From CATQHD01 sp965243165 (GTDB taxonomy: Bacteria > Actinomycetota > Acidimicrobiia > Spongiisociales > Spongiisociaceae): 64,000 bases of DNA. The position numbers and the translations under genes were made by a program. The notes beneath the pieces were generated by a model. That model was not told the DNA's origin and did not search any database. It saw only the letters and a program-made list of their open reading frames with translations. Positions within the stretch are counted from its first letter, which is position 1; every line of letters starts with the position of its first letter. Shown here piece by piece: positions 8,332 to 17,558 of this stretch. The DNA lies in NCBI GenBank assembly GCA_965243165.1, contig OZ251535.1:1612001-1676000 (forward strand). The letters are read 5' to 3'.

Positions 8332-9321
8332 ATGGGCCCTTCCCGGCTTCCCAGGGCGGTGGTTACACGCCGCCCGCCCGGCGCCGCCGAGGCGATGCTG
8401 GCGGAGGCGGCCGAGGTGTGGACCTGGCCGGAGAACCGCCCTATTCCGAGGGGTGAGCTGCTGGCCGGGGCGGGGGAGGCGGACGGCCTCTACTGCATGC
8501 TCACCGACCGGATCGACTCGGAGCTGCTGGACGCCGCCCCGCGGCTGGCTGCGGTCAGCCAGATGGCGGTGGGGGTGGACAACATCGATTTGGCGGCGTG
8601 CACGGCGAGGGGGATTCCGGTGGGCCACACCCCGGACGTTTTGACCGAGGCCACCGCCGACGCCGCCTTCGGCCTGTTGATAGCCGCCGCCCGCCGCTTC
8701 AGGGAAGGGATGGAGGACGTCGCGGGGGGCCGGTGGGGGGAGTGGGACCCCATGTACATGGTCGGATCGGACATTTTCGGCTCCACCCTCGGCGTGGTCG
8801 GCCTCGGCCGGATCGGCCGGGCGGCGGCCCGCCGGGCGTCCGGCTTCGGGATGCGGATTCTCTACACCAAGCGCCGCCGCGACCCCGCCGCCGAGAAAGA
8901 ACTGGGTGTGGAGTACCGCCCATTCGAACAGTTGCTGGCCGAGTCCGACCACGTGATGGTGCTGACCAGCCTCCACCCCGGCACCCATCGGCTGATCGAC
9001 CGGGCTGCGCTGGCCGCCATGAAGCCCTCCGCCACCCTCGTAAACGCCTCCCGCGGTCCGGTGGTCGACACCGACGCCCTGGCCGAAGCCTTGGCCGCCG
9101 GGTCGATAGCGGCGGCCGGACTGGACGTGACCGACCCGGAACCCCTTCCCCCCGGCCACCCGCTCGCCTCCTTCCCCAACTGCTTCATCGTCCCCCACAT
9201 CGGAAGCGCCACCGTCCGCACCCGCATCCAGATGGCCGAGCTGGCGGCGGCCAACCTGACATCCGCCCTCCAAGGACAGCGGATGCCCCACTGCATCAAC
9301 CCCGAGGTCTACTCGGCTTGA
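8332..9321 (+). CDS. D-isomer-specific 2-hydroxyacid dehydrogenase (glyoxylate/hydroxypyruvate reductase-like)
   Basis: NAD(P)-dependent 2-hydroxyacid dehydrogenase of 329 residues reducing a 2-oxoacid such as glyoxylate or hydroxypyruvate. The Rossmann motif GVVGLGRIGRAAARRA sits at ~residues 150-166. The catalytic triad is visible as Arg in NASRGPVVD, Glu in TDPEPLPPGHPL and His in VPHIGSAT. The start at 8332 lies 38 bases after the acyl-CoA ligase stop, suggesting a shared transcript. GC-rich, host-like composition ends abruptly at its 3' end, where the AT-rich helicase gene begins 13 bases later. Confidence 0.9.
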   Translation: MGPSRLPRAVVTRRPPGAAEAMLAEAAEVWTWPENRPIPRGELLAGAGEADGLYCMLTDRIDSELLDAAPRLAAVSQMAVGVDNIDLAACTARGIPVGHTPDVLTEATADAAFGLLIAAARRFREGMEDVAGGRWGEWDPMYMVGSDIFGSTLGVVGLGRIGRAAARRASGFGMRILYTKRRRDPAAEKELGVEYRPFEQLLAESDHVMVLTSLHPGTHRLIDRAALAAMKPSATLVNASRGPVVDTDALAEALAAGSIAAAGLDVTDPEPLPPGHPLASFPNCFIVPHIGSATVRTRIQMAELAAANLTSALQGQRMPHCINPEVYSA

Positions 9322-9334
9322 CTATCATGGGCTG

Positions 9335-12300
9335 ATGGGCAACCCAGGTAGATCAGTTTCCCAGAGATGGGAAGGTCCTGATGGACCGCTCGGCGAGTAC
9401 ATCCGTAAGGAGACTCATAATACGTTAGAAGCGTATCGAAATCAACCTAACTATGTTGATAGAGATGGCAAGGCTGAGGAATCCAAGGCAAAAGGTGGTT
9501 ACGCTGGCCGTCAGTTGTTAGAGCTGGTTCAGAACAGCGCCGATGCTTTGGAAGGAACCAAAGGTGGACGTATAGAGGTGCATCTGGATCAAAATTATCT
9601 CTATTGTGCTGACAACGGCAATCCTATCGGCAAAGACGGTATAACCGCTTTGATGTTTTCCTATCTGTCAACCAAACAAGGAGTGAACCAGATCGGCAGG
9701 TTTGGATTAGGTTTTAGATCGGTGCTAGAGATTACAGACAGTCCAGAATTCTTTTGCCGTGCGGGGTCCTTTGGTTTTTCTAGATCACGTGCCAAAGAAA
9801 AAATTGAAGACTTTTATCCCGATGCTCAATACTATCCTGTTTTGAATTTGCCATTTCCGTTAGCACCTGAGCCAGAGTTCGAAAGTGATCCAATCCTGAA
9901 AGGACTTAGTACGTGGGCGATGAATATTGTTCGCCTTCCTTTGAAGCCAGGCGCGGGCGATGGTCTTATCAAACAGATAAGATCGTTTCCATCTGAATTG
10001 CTGTTATTCGTTGAGCATGTGAAGGAGATGAAGCTTTCAATGAAAGAATATTGTTCTAAGGTGACTCTTGAAAGAGTTGATGACTTATATCTTCTCCATA
10101 AGGATGATGATCACAGTCTTTGGAAACTTTTTGAGTGCATCTATGAGCTATCTGACGAGGCTTTAGAAGACGCGAAACCAGTTTATGAAGAGGACAGTGT
10201 CCTTATCACCTGGGCTGTACCAATTGATCGGATGAACGCTCCGAGTTATAAGAATTTTTGGATTTTCTTCCCTACGAAAACAGCAAGTCTTGTAGCAGGT
10301 ATTCTCAATGCTCGCTGGAAGCCACATGAAGACCGTCATAACCTACTATCAGGGGCTTATAATAAAGAACTTATTGATGACACGGCTGATCTTATTATCG
10401 ACTATTTAGATCAGCTTTCCACTGATGATGATCCAGCTCAACATTTGGATGCCTTACCGCGCCGACTTGAATCCGGTGATAGTGCACTCACAAATCAACT
10501 CCGTGACAAGCTATATTCTGGTCTAGTAGAGCATGAGGTGGTTCCAGATCAGGATGGCCAATTGCAGAAGATTCGAGACATTTCATATCCGCCGATCAAT
10601 CTGCCAGTAGAGGCACTAAATATGTGGTCCGATTGCAAGGTTCGACCTTCAGAATGGCTCCATCATACGGCTCGTACTCGTACAAGATTCTCGGTTATAG
10701 AAAGGATATTCGAATTTGCTAAAAATGGTCGGAGTAGTTTGCTATATTCATATTTACAAATTGGAAGTTCCAGACATGTCCCGGTTTCTAGCCTATCCGA
10801 ATGGTTGGAGGCATTGGTAAATACTGCTAGCTCGGAAGAAGATTCTGTTCACGCTTCAATAGTTGCTGTCCAGATTGCTGCTATATTGATTGACGATGAT
10901 AAATGGCAGGACACAGAATTTGGTAATATCTTGCTTTCAGCTAGTAATAACTGGTGTCTTCTTGATGCAGATAGTCTCTTTTTGGGCGGAGAGGAGGAAC
11001 ATACAGATATGTCAAAAGCAAGCCTTGTGCATCCTCAATTGGAATCCGATCCTGAAACCCTGAGAATCTTGCAAGAATATTTTCGATTTGATTCAATGAG
11101 CTCAGAATTAGCCTTCCGAAGAAAGGTTGAAGATCTGTACCAAAGGGGAGAATGGGAGAAACTTTGGACTATATCCCGAGATGCTAATGCATTGTGGTTA
11201 CAGATTATTCAGGATCAGCCTTGCTGGTATAATGTTCTTCGGCTCCGTAGTGTGTCTGGTGAGTGGTATCGCTTTTCAGAGTTACTATTACCGGGATATA
11301 TTGTGCCTAGTGATGGTAGTCGAGATGCCATAAATGCTATTGATATAGAGTATCATCATCAAGACCTTGACCTTGTGCAAAAACTCGGCATGCCCGATAG
11401 ACCGATAGAGAATTATGATTATAAAGAAATAGAATCTCGAGAGTACAATAGGTATAAATATATTTGTTATAGACAATATCTTGACGAAGAATTCCTTTAT
11501 TCACATCCACGAAGAAACTTGATGGAATTTGATGATCATATGGCGATAGGTCCTCTTAAATTATTCGAATACCTGTCTGAAGAGGGTAATGCATTATACA
11601 CAGAGGCAATCCTTGAATATGACAGCATATTTGAGCCTTGGATATTAAGGTATAAAGGGAAATCTACAGAGTACCCCAGTAAGGAGTTTGACTCCCCAGC
11701 TATAAAAGCTCTGTTAGAGGATGGTCATATCAGAGTAGGTAATTACGGTATTTCTAAACTCTCAGATGGACTAGGCATTAAACCAAAGTCTGAACATGTG
11801 AGACGTTGGCTTCTTGAGCACCGTAATTCTAGCCTCTTTCGCAAAGCTTTTGATATAGAGATAGTTCCAACTATTGAGTTGCTAGGCAAAAGCACGCCGG
11901 TTCTTTTAGTTGATGAATGGCCGGGATTAAAACAACATTTAAACCGTCTTGGATTATCAGACCTTGAATTGATACGGTGTAATCAAATTGGCTTTGATAG
12001 TAGCGGTTTTGAGCTAAGCTGTTGGGTAAAGGGAGATAATATATATACTTTAGGTGGAGATGAAAGGGATGAACTCCAAGCGATAGTTCTAGAGATCAAG
12101 CTGTCGCTTACAGAATCCGAGATAACACAGATCATCTCTCGACAGACGGCTGAGGATATCAAAGCAGCTCGCGCCAAAATCCGTAGTAAGTCAACGGATG
12201 CCGAACGGTTACTAGCCGCAGTGGGTGAAAGAGCATTGATACACGGACTTCCCGCGGCTTTAAGGCGGTACAGAGAGGAAGAAGATCAAGAAGCAGCTGG

Positions 12301-13786
12301 TATCAGGGCTGCTGAGGCAACTATAGCTATTTACGATGTCGGAGCTCTATGGGAATATCGAGACCTTCTCCAGGATTTAAGTCCACCAAGTAGATGGGCA
12401 GGAAGCCGGCCAGCAGTTGAATTCGTTAGATCGCTCGGGTTTAGCGAAGAATGGGCTGGACAATCTAGAAGAGGTCGTCCGCCATTTATTGAAGTTGACG
12501 GTCCATTTAATTTACCTAAGCTTCATGATTATCAGCGTAAGATAGCCAACAATCTGAGAGCGATGTTGCGACGAGATATTCTTGAAAGAAGACGCGGCCT
12601 CATAAGTCTGCCAACGGGGGCAGGTAAGACGCTCGTAGCAGTCCAAGCTATTGTTGAAGCAATACGCAACGATGAATATACGGGGGGCGTGCTTTGGATC
12701 GCCGATCGAGACGAGCTTTGTGAGCAGGCAGTAGAGGCATGGCGACGAGTTTGGTCCAACATAGGAGTTGATGCGGCCCCTTTGCGTATTTCCAGATTAT
12801 GGCAGGGTAATAAGAATCCTACACCAGTGGGCTTTCAGCATGTCATCGTTGCATCTATACAAACACTGAATAGTCGGGTGGTCAGGCAATCTGAAGATAG
12901 TAGATTTCTTGAGGCCTTCAAGTTAGTGGTATTTGATGAAGCACATCATTCAATTGCACCTAGCTATACACAGGTTATGGCTAAACTTGGATTGACCTTT
13001 AGGCGAAAAGAAGATGAACCCTTCTTGATCGGACTGACTGCTACACCATACCGCGGGCACAATGAGGAGGAAACACAGCGTCTAGCTAAACGCTATGAGC
13101 AGAACAGACTAGATGCTGGGGCTTTTTCAAGTGCTTATGTAGATCATTTTTCAAGTGCTTATGCAGATCAAATGACTAACCAACTGCAAGATACAAGAGT
13201 CTTGGCGTTCGCCGATCATGAAACTATTGAAGGAGGTGATTTTACTCTCACTAAAGAAGCATTACAAGAAATGCTTGAAAAAGGAGTTGCTTGGCTCCCG
13301 CCAAGCTTTGAAATTGCGATGGGACTAGACCGTGATAGAACACGGCGTATTCTTAGGGCGTACGATGAACATATTCGCGGCCAAGGCTGGCCAACACTTA
13401 TTTTTGCTACTTCAGTAGACCATGCTAGAACATTGGCTGCTCTGCTTAATGAAGCTGGAGTAACTGCAAGGTCAGTAGATGGAACTACCCCGCATGTGGT
13501 TCGTCGTAAAATTGTCAAAGATTTTAGGGCTGGTCAAATTGAGGCACTAGTGAACTATAATGTGTTTACTGAGGGGTTTGATGCTCCGCAAACGCGGGCG
13601 ATCATGGTAGCACGTCCTGTCTATAGCCCCAATCTATATTTCCAGATGATCGGGCGAGGTTTACGCGGGCCAAAAAACGGCGGCAATGAAAGGTGCTTGA
13701 TCCTCAACGTCAAGGACAACATTGTGAACTACGAGGAGAAGCTTGCTTTCACAGAGCTGGATTGGCTTTGGGCAGACGGACATTGA
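9335..13786 (+). CDS. Sacsin-like HATPase fused to DEAD/DEAH superfamily 2 helicase (putative phage-defence protein)
   Basis: A 1483-residue protein. Residues ~15-200 form a GHKL/sacsin-type ATPase: N-box ELVQNSADAL (Asn67), DNGNP (~93-97) and GRFGLGF (~121-127). A long central region has no motif I recognise. The C-terminal ~400 residues are an SF2 helicase: Q-like LHDYQ, Walker A LPTGAGKT (~1092), DEAHH box (~1200), GLTATPYRG, and late motifs VNYNVFTEGFDAP and QMIGRGLRG. Such HATPase-helicase fusions occur in bacterial defence islands, but I cannot name the system. The gene is strikingly AT-rich in a GC-rich chromosome, a sign of transfer. A weak ribosome site precedes the ATG. A small internal tandem duplication occurs at 13123-13170. 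Confidence 0.85.
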   Translation: MGNPGRSVSQRWEGPDGPLGEYIRKETHNTLEAYRNQPNYVDRDGKAEESKAKGGYAGRQLLELVQNSADALEGTKGGRIEVHLDQNYLYCADNGNPIGKDGITALMFSYLSTKQGVNQIGRFGLGFRSVLEITDSPEFFCRAGSFGFSRSRAKEKIEDFYPDAQYYPVLNLPFPLAPEPEFESDPILKGLSTWAMNIVRLPLKPGAGDGLIKQIRSFPSELLLFVEHVKEMKLSMKEYCSKVTLERVDDLYLLHKDDDHSLWKLFECIYELSDEALEDAKPVYEEDSVLITWAVPIDRMNAPSYKNFWIFFPTKTASLVAGILNARWKPHEDRHNLLSGAYNKELIDDTADLIIDYLDQLSTDDDPAQHLDALPRRLESGDSALTNQLRDKLYSGLVEHEVVPDQDGQLQKIRDISYPPINLPVEALNMWSDCKVRPSEWLHHTARTRTRFSVIERIFEFAKNGRSSLLYSYLQIGSSRHVPVSSLSEWLEALVNTASSEEDSVHASIVAVQIAAILIDDDKWQDTEFGNILLSASNNWCLLDADSLFLGGEEEHTDMSKASLVHPQLESDPETLRILQEYFRFDSMSSELAFRRKVEDLYQRGEWEKLWTISRDANALWLQIIQDQPCWYNVLRLRSVSGEWYRFSELLLPGYIVPSDGSRDAINAIDIEYHHQDLDLVQKLGMPDRPIENYDYKEIESREYNRYKYICYRQYLDEEFLYSHPRRNLMEFDDHMAIGPLKLFEYLSEEGNALYTEAILEYDSIFEPWILRYKGKSTEYPSKEFDSPAIKALLEDGHIRVGNYGISKLSDGLGIKPKSEHVRRWLLEHRNSSLFRKAFDIEIVPTIELLGKSTPVLLVDEWPGLKQHLNRLGLSDLELIRCNQIGFDSSGFELSCWVKGDNIYTLGGDERDELQAIVLEIKLSLTESEITQIISRQTAEDIKAARAKIRSKSTDAERLLAAVGERALIHGLPAALRRYREEEDQEAAGIRAAEATIAIYDVGALWEYRDLLQDLSPPSRWAGSRPAVEFVRSLGFSEEWAGQSRRGRPPFIEVDGPFNLPKLHDYQRKIANNLRAMLRRDILERRRGLISLPTGAGKTLVAVQAIVEAIRNDEYTGGVLWIADRDELCEQAVEAWRRVWSNIGVDAAPLRISRLWQGNKNPTPVGFQHVIVASIQTLNSRVVRQSEDSRFLEAFKLVVFDEAHHSIAPSYTQVMAKLGLTFRRKEDEPFLIGLTATPYRGHNEEETQRLAKRYEQNRLDAGAFSSAYVDHFSSAYADQMTNQLQDTRVLAFADHETIEGGDFTLTKEALQEMLEKGVAWLPPSFEIAMGLDRDRTRRILRAYDEHIRGQGWPTLIFATSVDHARTLAALLNEAGVTARSVDGTTPHVVRRKIVKDFRAGQIEALVNYNVFTEGFDAPQTRAIMVARPVYSPNLYFQMIGRGLRGPKNGGNERCLILNVKDNIVNYEEKLAFTELDWLWADGH
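13123..13170 (+). repeat. 24-bp in-frame tandem duplication inside the helicase gene
   Basis: Two adjacent 24-base units differ at a single base and encode FSSAYVDH then FSSAYADQ between helicase motif III and the C-terminal RecA lobe. The unit length is a multiple of three, so the frame is kept. Likely a recent slippage event. Confidence 0.9.
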
Positions 13787-14338
13787 TGCTAGATGATCCT
13801 TTGCTGTTGGGCCAGACTGGCTCGTTCTGTCGGCGGCACTCTTGGCGGCGTGCGGCTCGGTGGCACAAGATATATCCCCGAGCCTCACGACCCACGAATC
13901 ATTCCGTCTGCTTCCGAGGCGGCGGCGATTTCTCCGTCTTATGACGTATTGACAGCCGATACCATGAGCTTTCAGGATGGTTTGGAGATAAACGGGCTCT
14001 TCGGAAACGAGAGAGGTAGGGGCAGGGCGGAGGTGTCATGGTCAGGTTTTGTTTGCGAGTGCCGCGTCCTGGTGTCCGTCCCGAGAGGGGCGGATCTGGT
14101 TGAAAGCCGCTGGCATGGACCATCTGGCAGCCTCACCCGCACCGGTAGATTCAGGTTTAGAGTGGCAACACTCAGCTCAGCTATCATTACCGGCTGTGAT
14201 TGCATTCCCCTCTCCCGACTGGACATACCAGCCTCGCGCCGCCCGTGACCTACCCGACGTGATGGAAGCGCCGGACAGGCGGGGGCCGTTCGTGGTGCCC
14301 ATCTCCCTCATTTTGAAGAGGCGGATTAGGGTGAAACG
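13787..14338. other. 552-bp intergenic stretch with no supportable gene
   Basis: Composition climbs back from AT-rich to GC-rich across this interval, marking the right edge of the acquired helicase segment. Open frames on both strands are short, mutually overlapping and show no domain, signal peptide or ribosome site. A TTGACA hexamer at ~13949 is an isolated match. I see no tRNA, hairpin terminator or repeat that would define an attachment site. Confidence 0.5.
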
Positions 14339-14581
14339 ATGAGCCGGAGTGATTGGAGCGGGTTCGGGTGGCGTCCGGCCCTCGCCGCCGTGTTGATTGG
14401 GTGGTTCTTGCCGGTTGCGGCTCTTTGGGCGGCTGTCATCGTTGCCTTGTTCTCGCTGTGGGCCTGGCGGGCCGAGGGGAGGCGCCGGGCCGGTCTGCTG
14501 CTGGGCGCCGCTTCGTGCATGGCGGCGGCCGCCGGCCTCCGTCTGCTGTCGGCGGTTCCTGTTGTCATCGAGATGACTTGA
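14339..14581 (+). CDS. Small hypothetical membrane protein
   Basis: An 80-residue open frame predicted to hold two to three hydrophobic helices (ALAAVLIGWFLPVAALWAAVIVALF, then GLLLGAASCMAAAAGLRLL) separated by a basic loop RAEGRRRAG. It has GC-rich host-like codons. Only a poor ribosome site is visible before the ATG. It lies 126 bases upstream of the MarR gene on the same strand. It may be a real small membrane protein, but could be chance because hydrophobic frames are common in GC-rich DNA. Confidence 0.4.
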   Translation: MSRSDWSGFGWRPALAAVLIGWFLPVAALWAAVIVALFSLWAWRAEGRRRAGLLLGAASCMAAAAGLRLLSAVPVVIEMT

Positions 14582-14707
14582 TTCCTGGGTTTCTGGCCGA
14601 CAGTGGTATGTTGATTGATAAACAAGAACAAGATCGTTCGCTAGTATCAGGCCGAAGTACGAGGCGGCGCCGCGATCGGACAGCGGTCAGGACGGGGAAA
14701 ATCGGAA

Positions 14708-15220
14708 ATGGCGGAATCGACAGGCCGGATCATCGACGACGGGATCGACTGGAGGCTCGGCAACTGGGGGGAGGTGGTGCCGGACGACTACCGCAGGATC
14801 GAGGCGGCGGCCCGGATGGAACAGCTCGCCGGCGTCTTGTCGGACGAGATGGATCGGGTGGCGGACGAGGAAGGCCTGATCAACCAGGGCGACTACAAGG
14901 TCCTGTCGACGGTGCGGTTGGCGGAGCACAGGGGCGAACCCATCACCGCCATCGAAGTGGCGCGGCGGTTGGAGATGACGGCGGCGACCATGGTCAACCG
15001 GATCGACCGGCTGGAGGCGCTCGGCTACGTCCGGCGGAACCCCCACCCGCTCGACCGGAGGGCGGCCTACCTGGGCATCACCTCAGAGGGGATAGCCTGC
15101 GCGGAGAGGACGGTCCGCCGGCGCACCGAGGTGCGGGAGCGTTACCTGTCGGCGCTGACCAAAAGAGAGCGCCAATCCTTCACCAGGTTGCTGCGGAAGC
15201 TGGCCGCGGCTTGGATGTAG
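14708..15220 (+). CDS. MarR-family transcriptional regulator
   Basis: A 170-residue MarR regulator. The winged helix-turn-helix spans ~residues 70-130: AIEVARRLEMTAATMVNRIDRLEALGYVRR is the helix-turn-helix, and the wing is PHPLDRRAAYLGIT with the typical Asp-Arg-Arg. An N-terminal extension of about 25 residues precedes the dimerisation helix. The upstream AT-rich patch near 14605-14640 is a plausible promoter/operator zone. It is convergent with thiN, whose stop is 19 bases downstream of its own. No obvious target such as an efflux pump adjoins it. Confidence 0.88.
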   Translation: MAESTGRIIDDGIDWRLGNWGEVVPDDYRRIEAAARMEQLAGVLSDEMDRVADEEGLINQGDYKVLSTVRLAEHRGEPITAIEVARRLEMTAATMVNRIDRLEALGYVRRNPHPLDRRAAYLGITSEGIACAERTVRRRTEVRERYLSALTKRERQSFTRLLRKLAAAWM

Positions 15221-15238
15221 GGCCCCCGGCGGGTTGGT

Positions 15239-16051
15239 TCAGCCTGACGCCCGTTCCTGCAGGAATCGTTCGAGGGCCCCTTCTCGCCGGGCAGTAGGAG
15301 CGAGCGGCGTCCGTTTGCCGTCAGAGCGGACGAGCGCGCCGCGCCGGGTGAGTTCATCGAGCCTCTCCTCGAGCGCCGCCGGGGATGGGCCGCCGGGGCC
15401 GGCCTCGGAGATCGTCACCAGCAGGACGCCGGCGTCCGCCTCGACCGTTGTCTCGGGGCCGAGGGCCCGGTTGCTGATTCCCAGGGACGAGCCGGCTTCG
15501 AGGGCTTCGCCATGCAGGTTCCACTTCGCTCCGGTGATGGTTACCCCGGCTGCGGTTCCGCCGAGGGGAATCACGCTGAAGACGGCCCCGGCTGCGGCGG
15601 GGAGGGTGAGCGGGCCCCGGCCGCCGTGCACCGTATAGGCCGTCTCCCGCTCCATCACCCAGCGCACCCGGGTATTCCGCAGGGCCGGGGAGGCGATCAC
15701 CGCCGCGTTCCCCAGCAGGTGGTCGAGCCGCCCCCCGCCCCCTCCGATCACCGTGATCTCGTCCGCCCCCCGCCGGAGGGCCGCCGCCAGCGCCAGCTCC
15801 AGGTCGGTGGCGTCCTTGTCGGGCGGGTGAGCCTCTATCTCGGTTCCTTCGTCGAACACCGCGTCGAGCGCCTCTTTGCCGATCGAGTCGAGGTCGCCCA
15901 CCAGGACGTCCACCGTCCGCCCTGCGGCCGCCGCCAGACGGGCGCCCGAGTCCGCCGCCAGCACCAGGCCGGGGGCGGGAAGGCCGGCCAGCCGCCCGGC
16001 CGAGACCGGATCGCCTCCGGTGAATATATGGACGGAGAGCGCGGCGCGCAT
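15239..16051 (-). CDS. thiN: Thiamine pyrophosphokinase
   Basis: Transfers pyrophosphate from ATP to thiamine to give the cofactor thiamine diphosphate. The catalytic N-terminal domain shows VLAADSGA, VDVLVGDLDSI, PPDKDATDLELAL and VIGGGGGRLDHLLGNA, all family hallmarks. The thiamine-binding beta domain follows (~residues 140-225). The 270-residue length exceeds the usual ~210 because of a basic C-terminal tail (~residues 228-270) with a helix-rich look. Its ATG overlaps the stop of the upstream propeller lipoprotein gene by one base (TGATG), implying translational coupling. GntR-like or riboswitch control is not visible. Confidence 0.9.
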   Translation of the reverse strand: MRAALSVHIFTGGDPVSAGRLAGLPAPGLVLAADSGARLAAAAGRTVDVLVGDLDSIGKEALDAVFDEGTEIEAHPPDKDATDLELALAAALRRGADEITVIGGGGGRLDHLLGNAAVIASPALRNTRVRWVMERETAYTVHGGRGPLTLPAAAGAVFSVIPLGGTAAGVTITGAKWNLHGEALEAGSSLGISNRALGPETTVEADAGVLLVTISEAGPGGPSPAALEERLDELTRRGALVRSDGKRTPLAPTARREGALERFLQERASG

Positions 16052-17511
16052 CAGGAAGAGGGCGTCGGGGAGGCCGGAGAGAAGGCCGCCATGGAGCCGG
16101 GCCCCACCAGGATGGGGTTTTCTTCGTCCAGGGGCTGGAAGAACACGTAGTCGTCGTTGCGGTCGAAGGCTGCATACACGAAGCCGGAGCTGTCGGGCGC
16201 CCAGAGGTCGTGGCTCAGGTCGTACTGGCCCCAGAAGAGCAGGTAGCTGCGCAGGAAGGTGTCGGTAGGAACGATGTCCTGGTAGCGGGTGATGCCCCCC
16301 GAATCGTAGACGCTCACCGTCATGGCGTTGAGGCCGGCGCCCAGCAGGAGGATCTTGCGGCTGTCGGGGCTCCACTGCCAGGCGAAGGCGCCGGGGGCGT
16401 CGATCTCCTCCGTGCGCCCGGCGGCGAGGTCCACCACCCGCATGGCCGTGGTCGTTCCGAGGTTCTGTATGGAGTAGGCCACCGACTCCCCGTCGGGCGA
16501 CAGGGAGAAGTTGAAGTAGCCGGCGCCCCTGCCCAACACCTCGATCTCTCCGGTGTCGAGGTCGTGGATGACCAGCTCGTCCCGCCGTTCTTCCGGGCTG
16601 TCCGGGTCTGCGCCGCCCGGTTCGGGGGGGCGGACGTAGAGGATCGACCGGCCCTCGTCGGTCCAGGCCGCCGCTTGGAAATCGGAGTTGGCGGGAACGG
16701 GGGCCTCGAGGGGAGAGGAGTCCCCCGTGTCCGGGTCCAGCAACGCCAGGCTGGTCCTGCCCAGGCGGGTGATCAGCTCGTTCCCCTCCGGGGACCAATG
16801 GAAGTAATAGGAAGTGGACGAGTTCATCGGGACGACGGCCTCGCGGTCGAGGTCGAGGATGGCCAGGGCCACCCGGCCCGGATCGGGCGAACCGAGCATC
16901 CCCAGCGCCCGCCCGTCGGGGCGCCACTGCATGTAGTAGACCCCGAACGGCGTTTCGTAGGAGCGCGCCGCACCCCCCTCCGCCCGGCCCACCGACACCG
17001 AGGCGCCCTCCGGGGAGATGCGCGCCCAGGCCACCAGGCTCCCGTCCGGCGACCAGGTGGGTTGGCTCACGAACTCCCCCTCGGCCGCGTACAGCTCGAC
17101 CTGTTCGGTGTTGGGGCCGAAGACGGTGACCGACCGGCCGGAGGGCCCGTTCACCGCCATCTGCATGGCTTCCAGGTCGAGTTCTCGCGGCGAGATGTCC
17201 AGCGGGGCGGGCGGGCGGGGGGCGTCCTGTCCGGGTTCGGCGGGGGCGTCCGTTGTCGTCTGGCCGGCGGCCGGGGCGGCTTCGGCGGCGTCCGATCCGG
17301 AAGGGTCCGCTTCTGCCGCCTCCGTCGGGGACGGTCGGGTTTCGGCGGCGGCCGGAGCGGTGGATGCGGGGGGAAGGGCCGTCTCCGGCGCGCCCTCGAA
17401 GACCACTTCGCTGCCGGATGAAGAGCAGGCGGCGGTGAGGAGGATTCCGGCGGCGAGCAGGGCGGCGGCCGACGATGCGGGGCGCCTGGCGTGAGCCGCG
17501 CGGGTCGTCAT
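16051..17511 (-). CDS. TolB/WD40-like beta-propeller lipoprotein
   Basis: Secreted lipoprotein of 486 residues. The signal peptide with basic MTTRAAHARR, a hydrophobic core and lipobox LTAAC ends near residue 28. A Pro/Ala/Glu-rich linker follows (~35-110), then repeated propeller blades with PDGS/PDGR turns: WSPDGSLVAW, WRPDGRALGML, WSPEGNELI, LSPDGESVAYS and WSPDSRKILLL. TolB-like propellers usually bind partner proteins. The start at 17511 was chosen over an in-frame ATG 66 bases upstream because the signal peptide begins there. It is coupled to thiN downstream and diverges from nfuA across only 47 bases. Specific role unknown. Confidence 0.82.
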   Translation of the reverse strand: MTTRAAHARRPASSAAALLAAGILLTAACSSSGSEVVFEGAPETALPPASTAPAAAETRPSPTEAAEADPSGSDAAEAAPAAGQTTTDAPAEPGQDAPRPPAPLDISPRELDLEAMQMAVNGPSGRSVTVFGPNTEQVELYAAEGEFVSQPTWSPDGSLVAWARISPEGASVSVGRAEGGAARSYETPFGVYYMQWRPDGRALGMLGSPDPGRVALAILDLDREAVVPMNSSTSYYFHWSPEGNELITRLGRTSLALLDPDTGDSSPLEAPVPANSDFQAAAWTDEGRSILYVRPPEPGGADPDSPEERRDELVIHDLDTGEIEVLGRGAGYFNFSLSPDGESVAYSIQNLGTTTAMRVVDLAAGRTEEIDAPGAFAWQWSPDSRKILLLGAGLNAMTVSVYDSGGITRYQDIVPTDTFLRSYLLFWGQYDLSHDLWAPDSSGFVYAAFDRNDDYVFFQPLDEENPILVGPGSMAAFSPASPTPSS

Positions 17512-17558
17512 GATTCGACTGTAACATGGGACCGTTGCACGAGCGGCGAGGATGGAGC

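Noticed and set aside
13793..14248. A 151-codon frame after the helicase gene
   Set aside because: No ribosome site, domain or codon bias; competing frames on the other strand are equally good.
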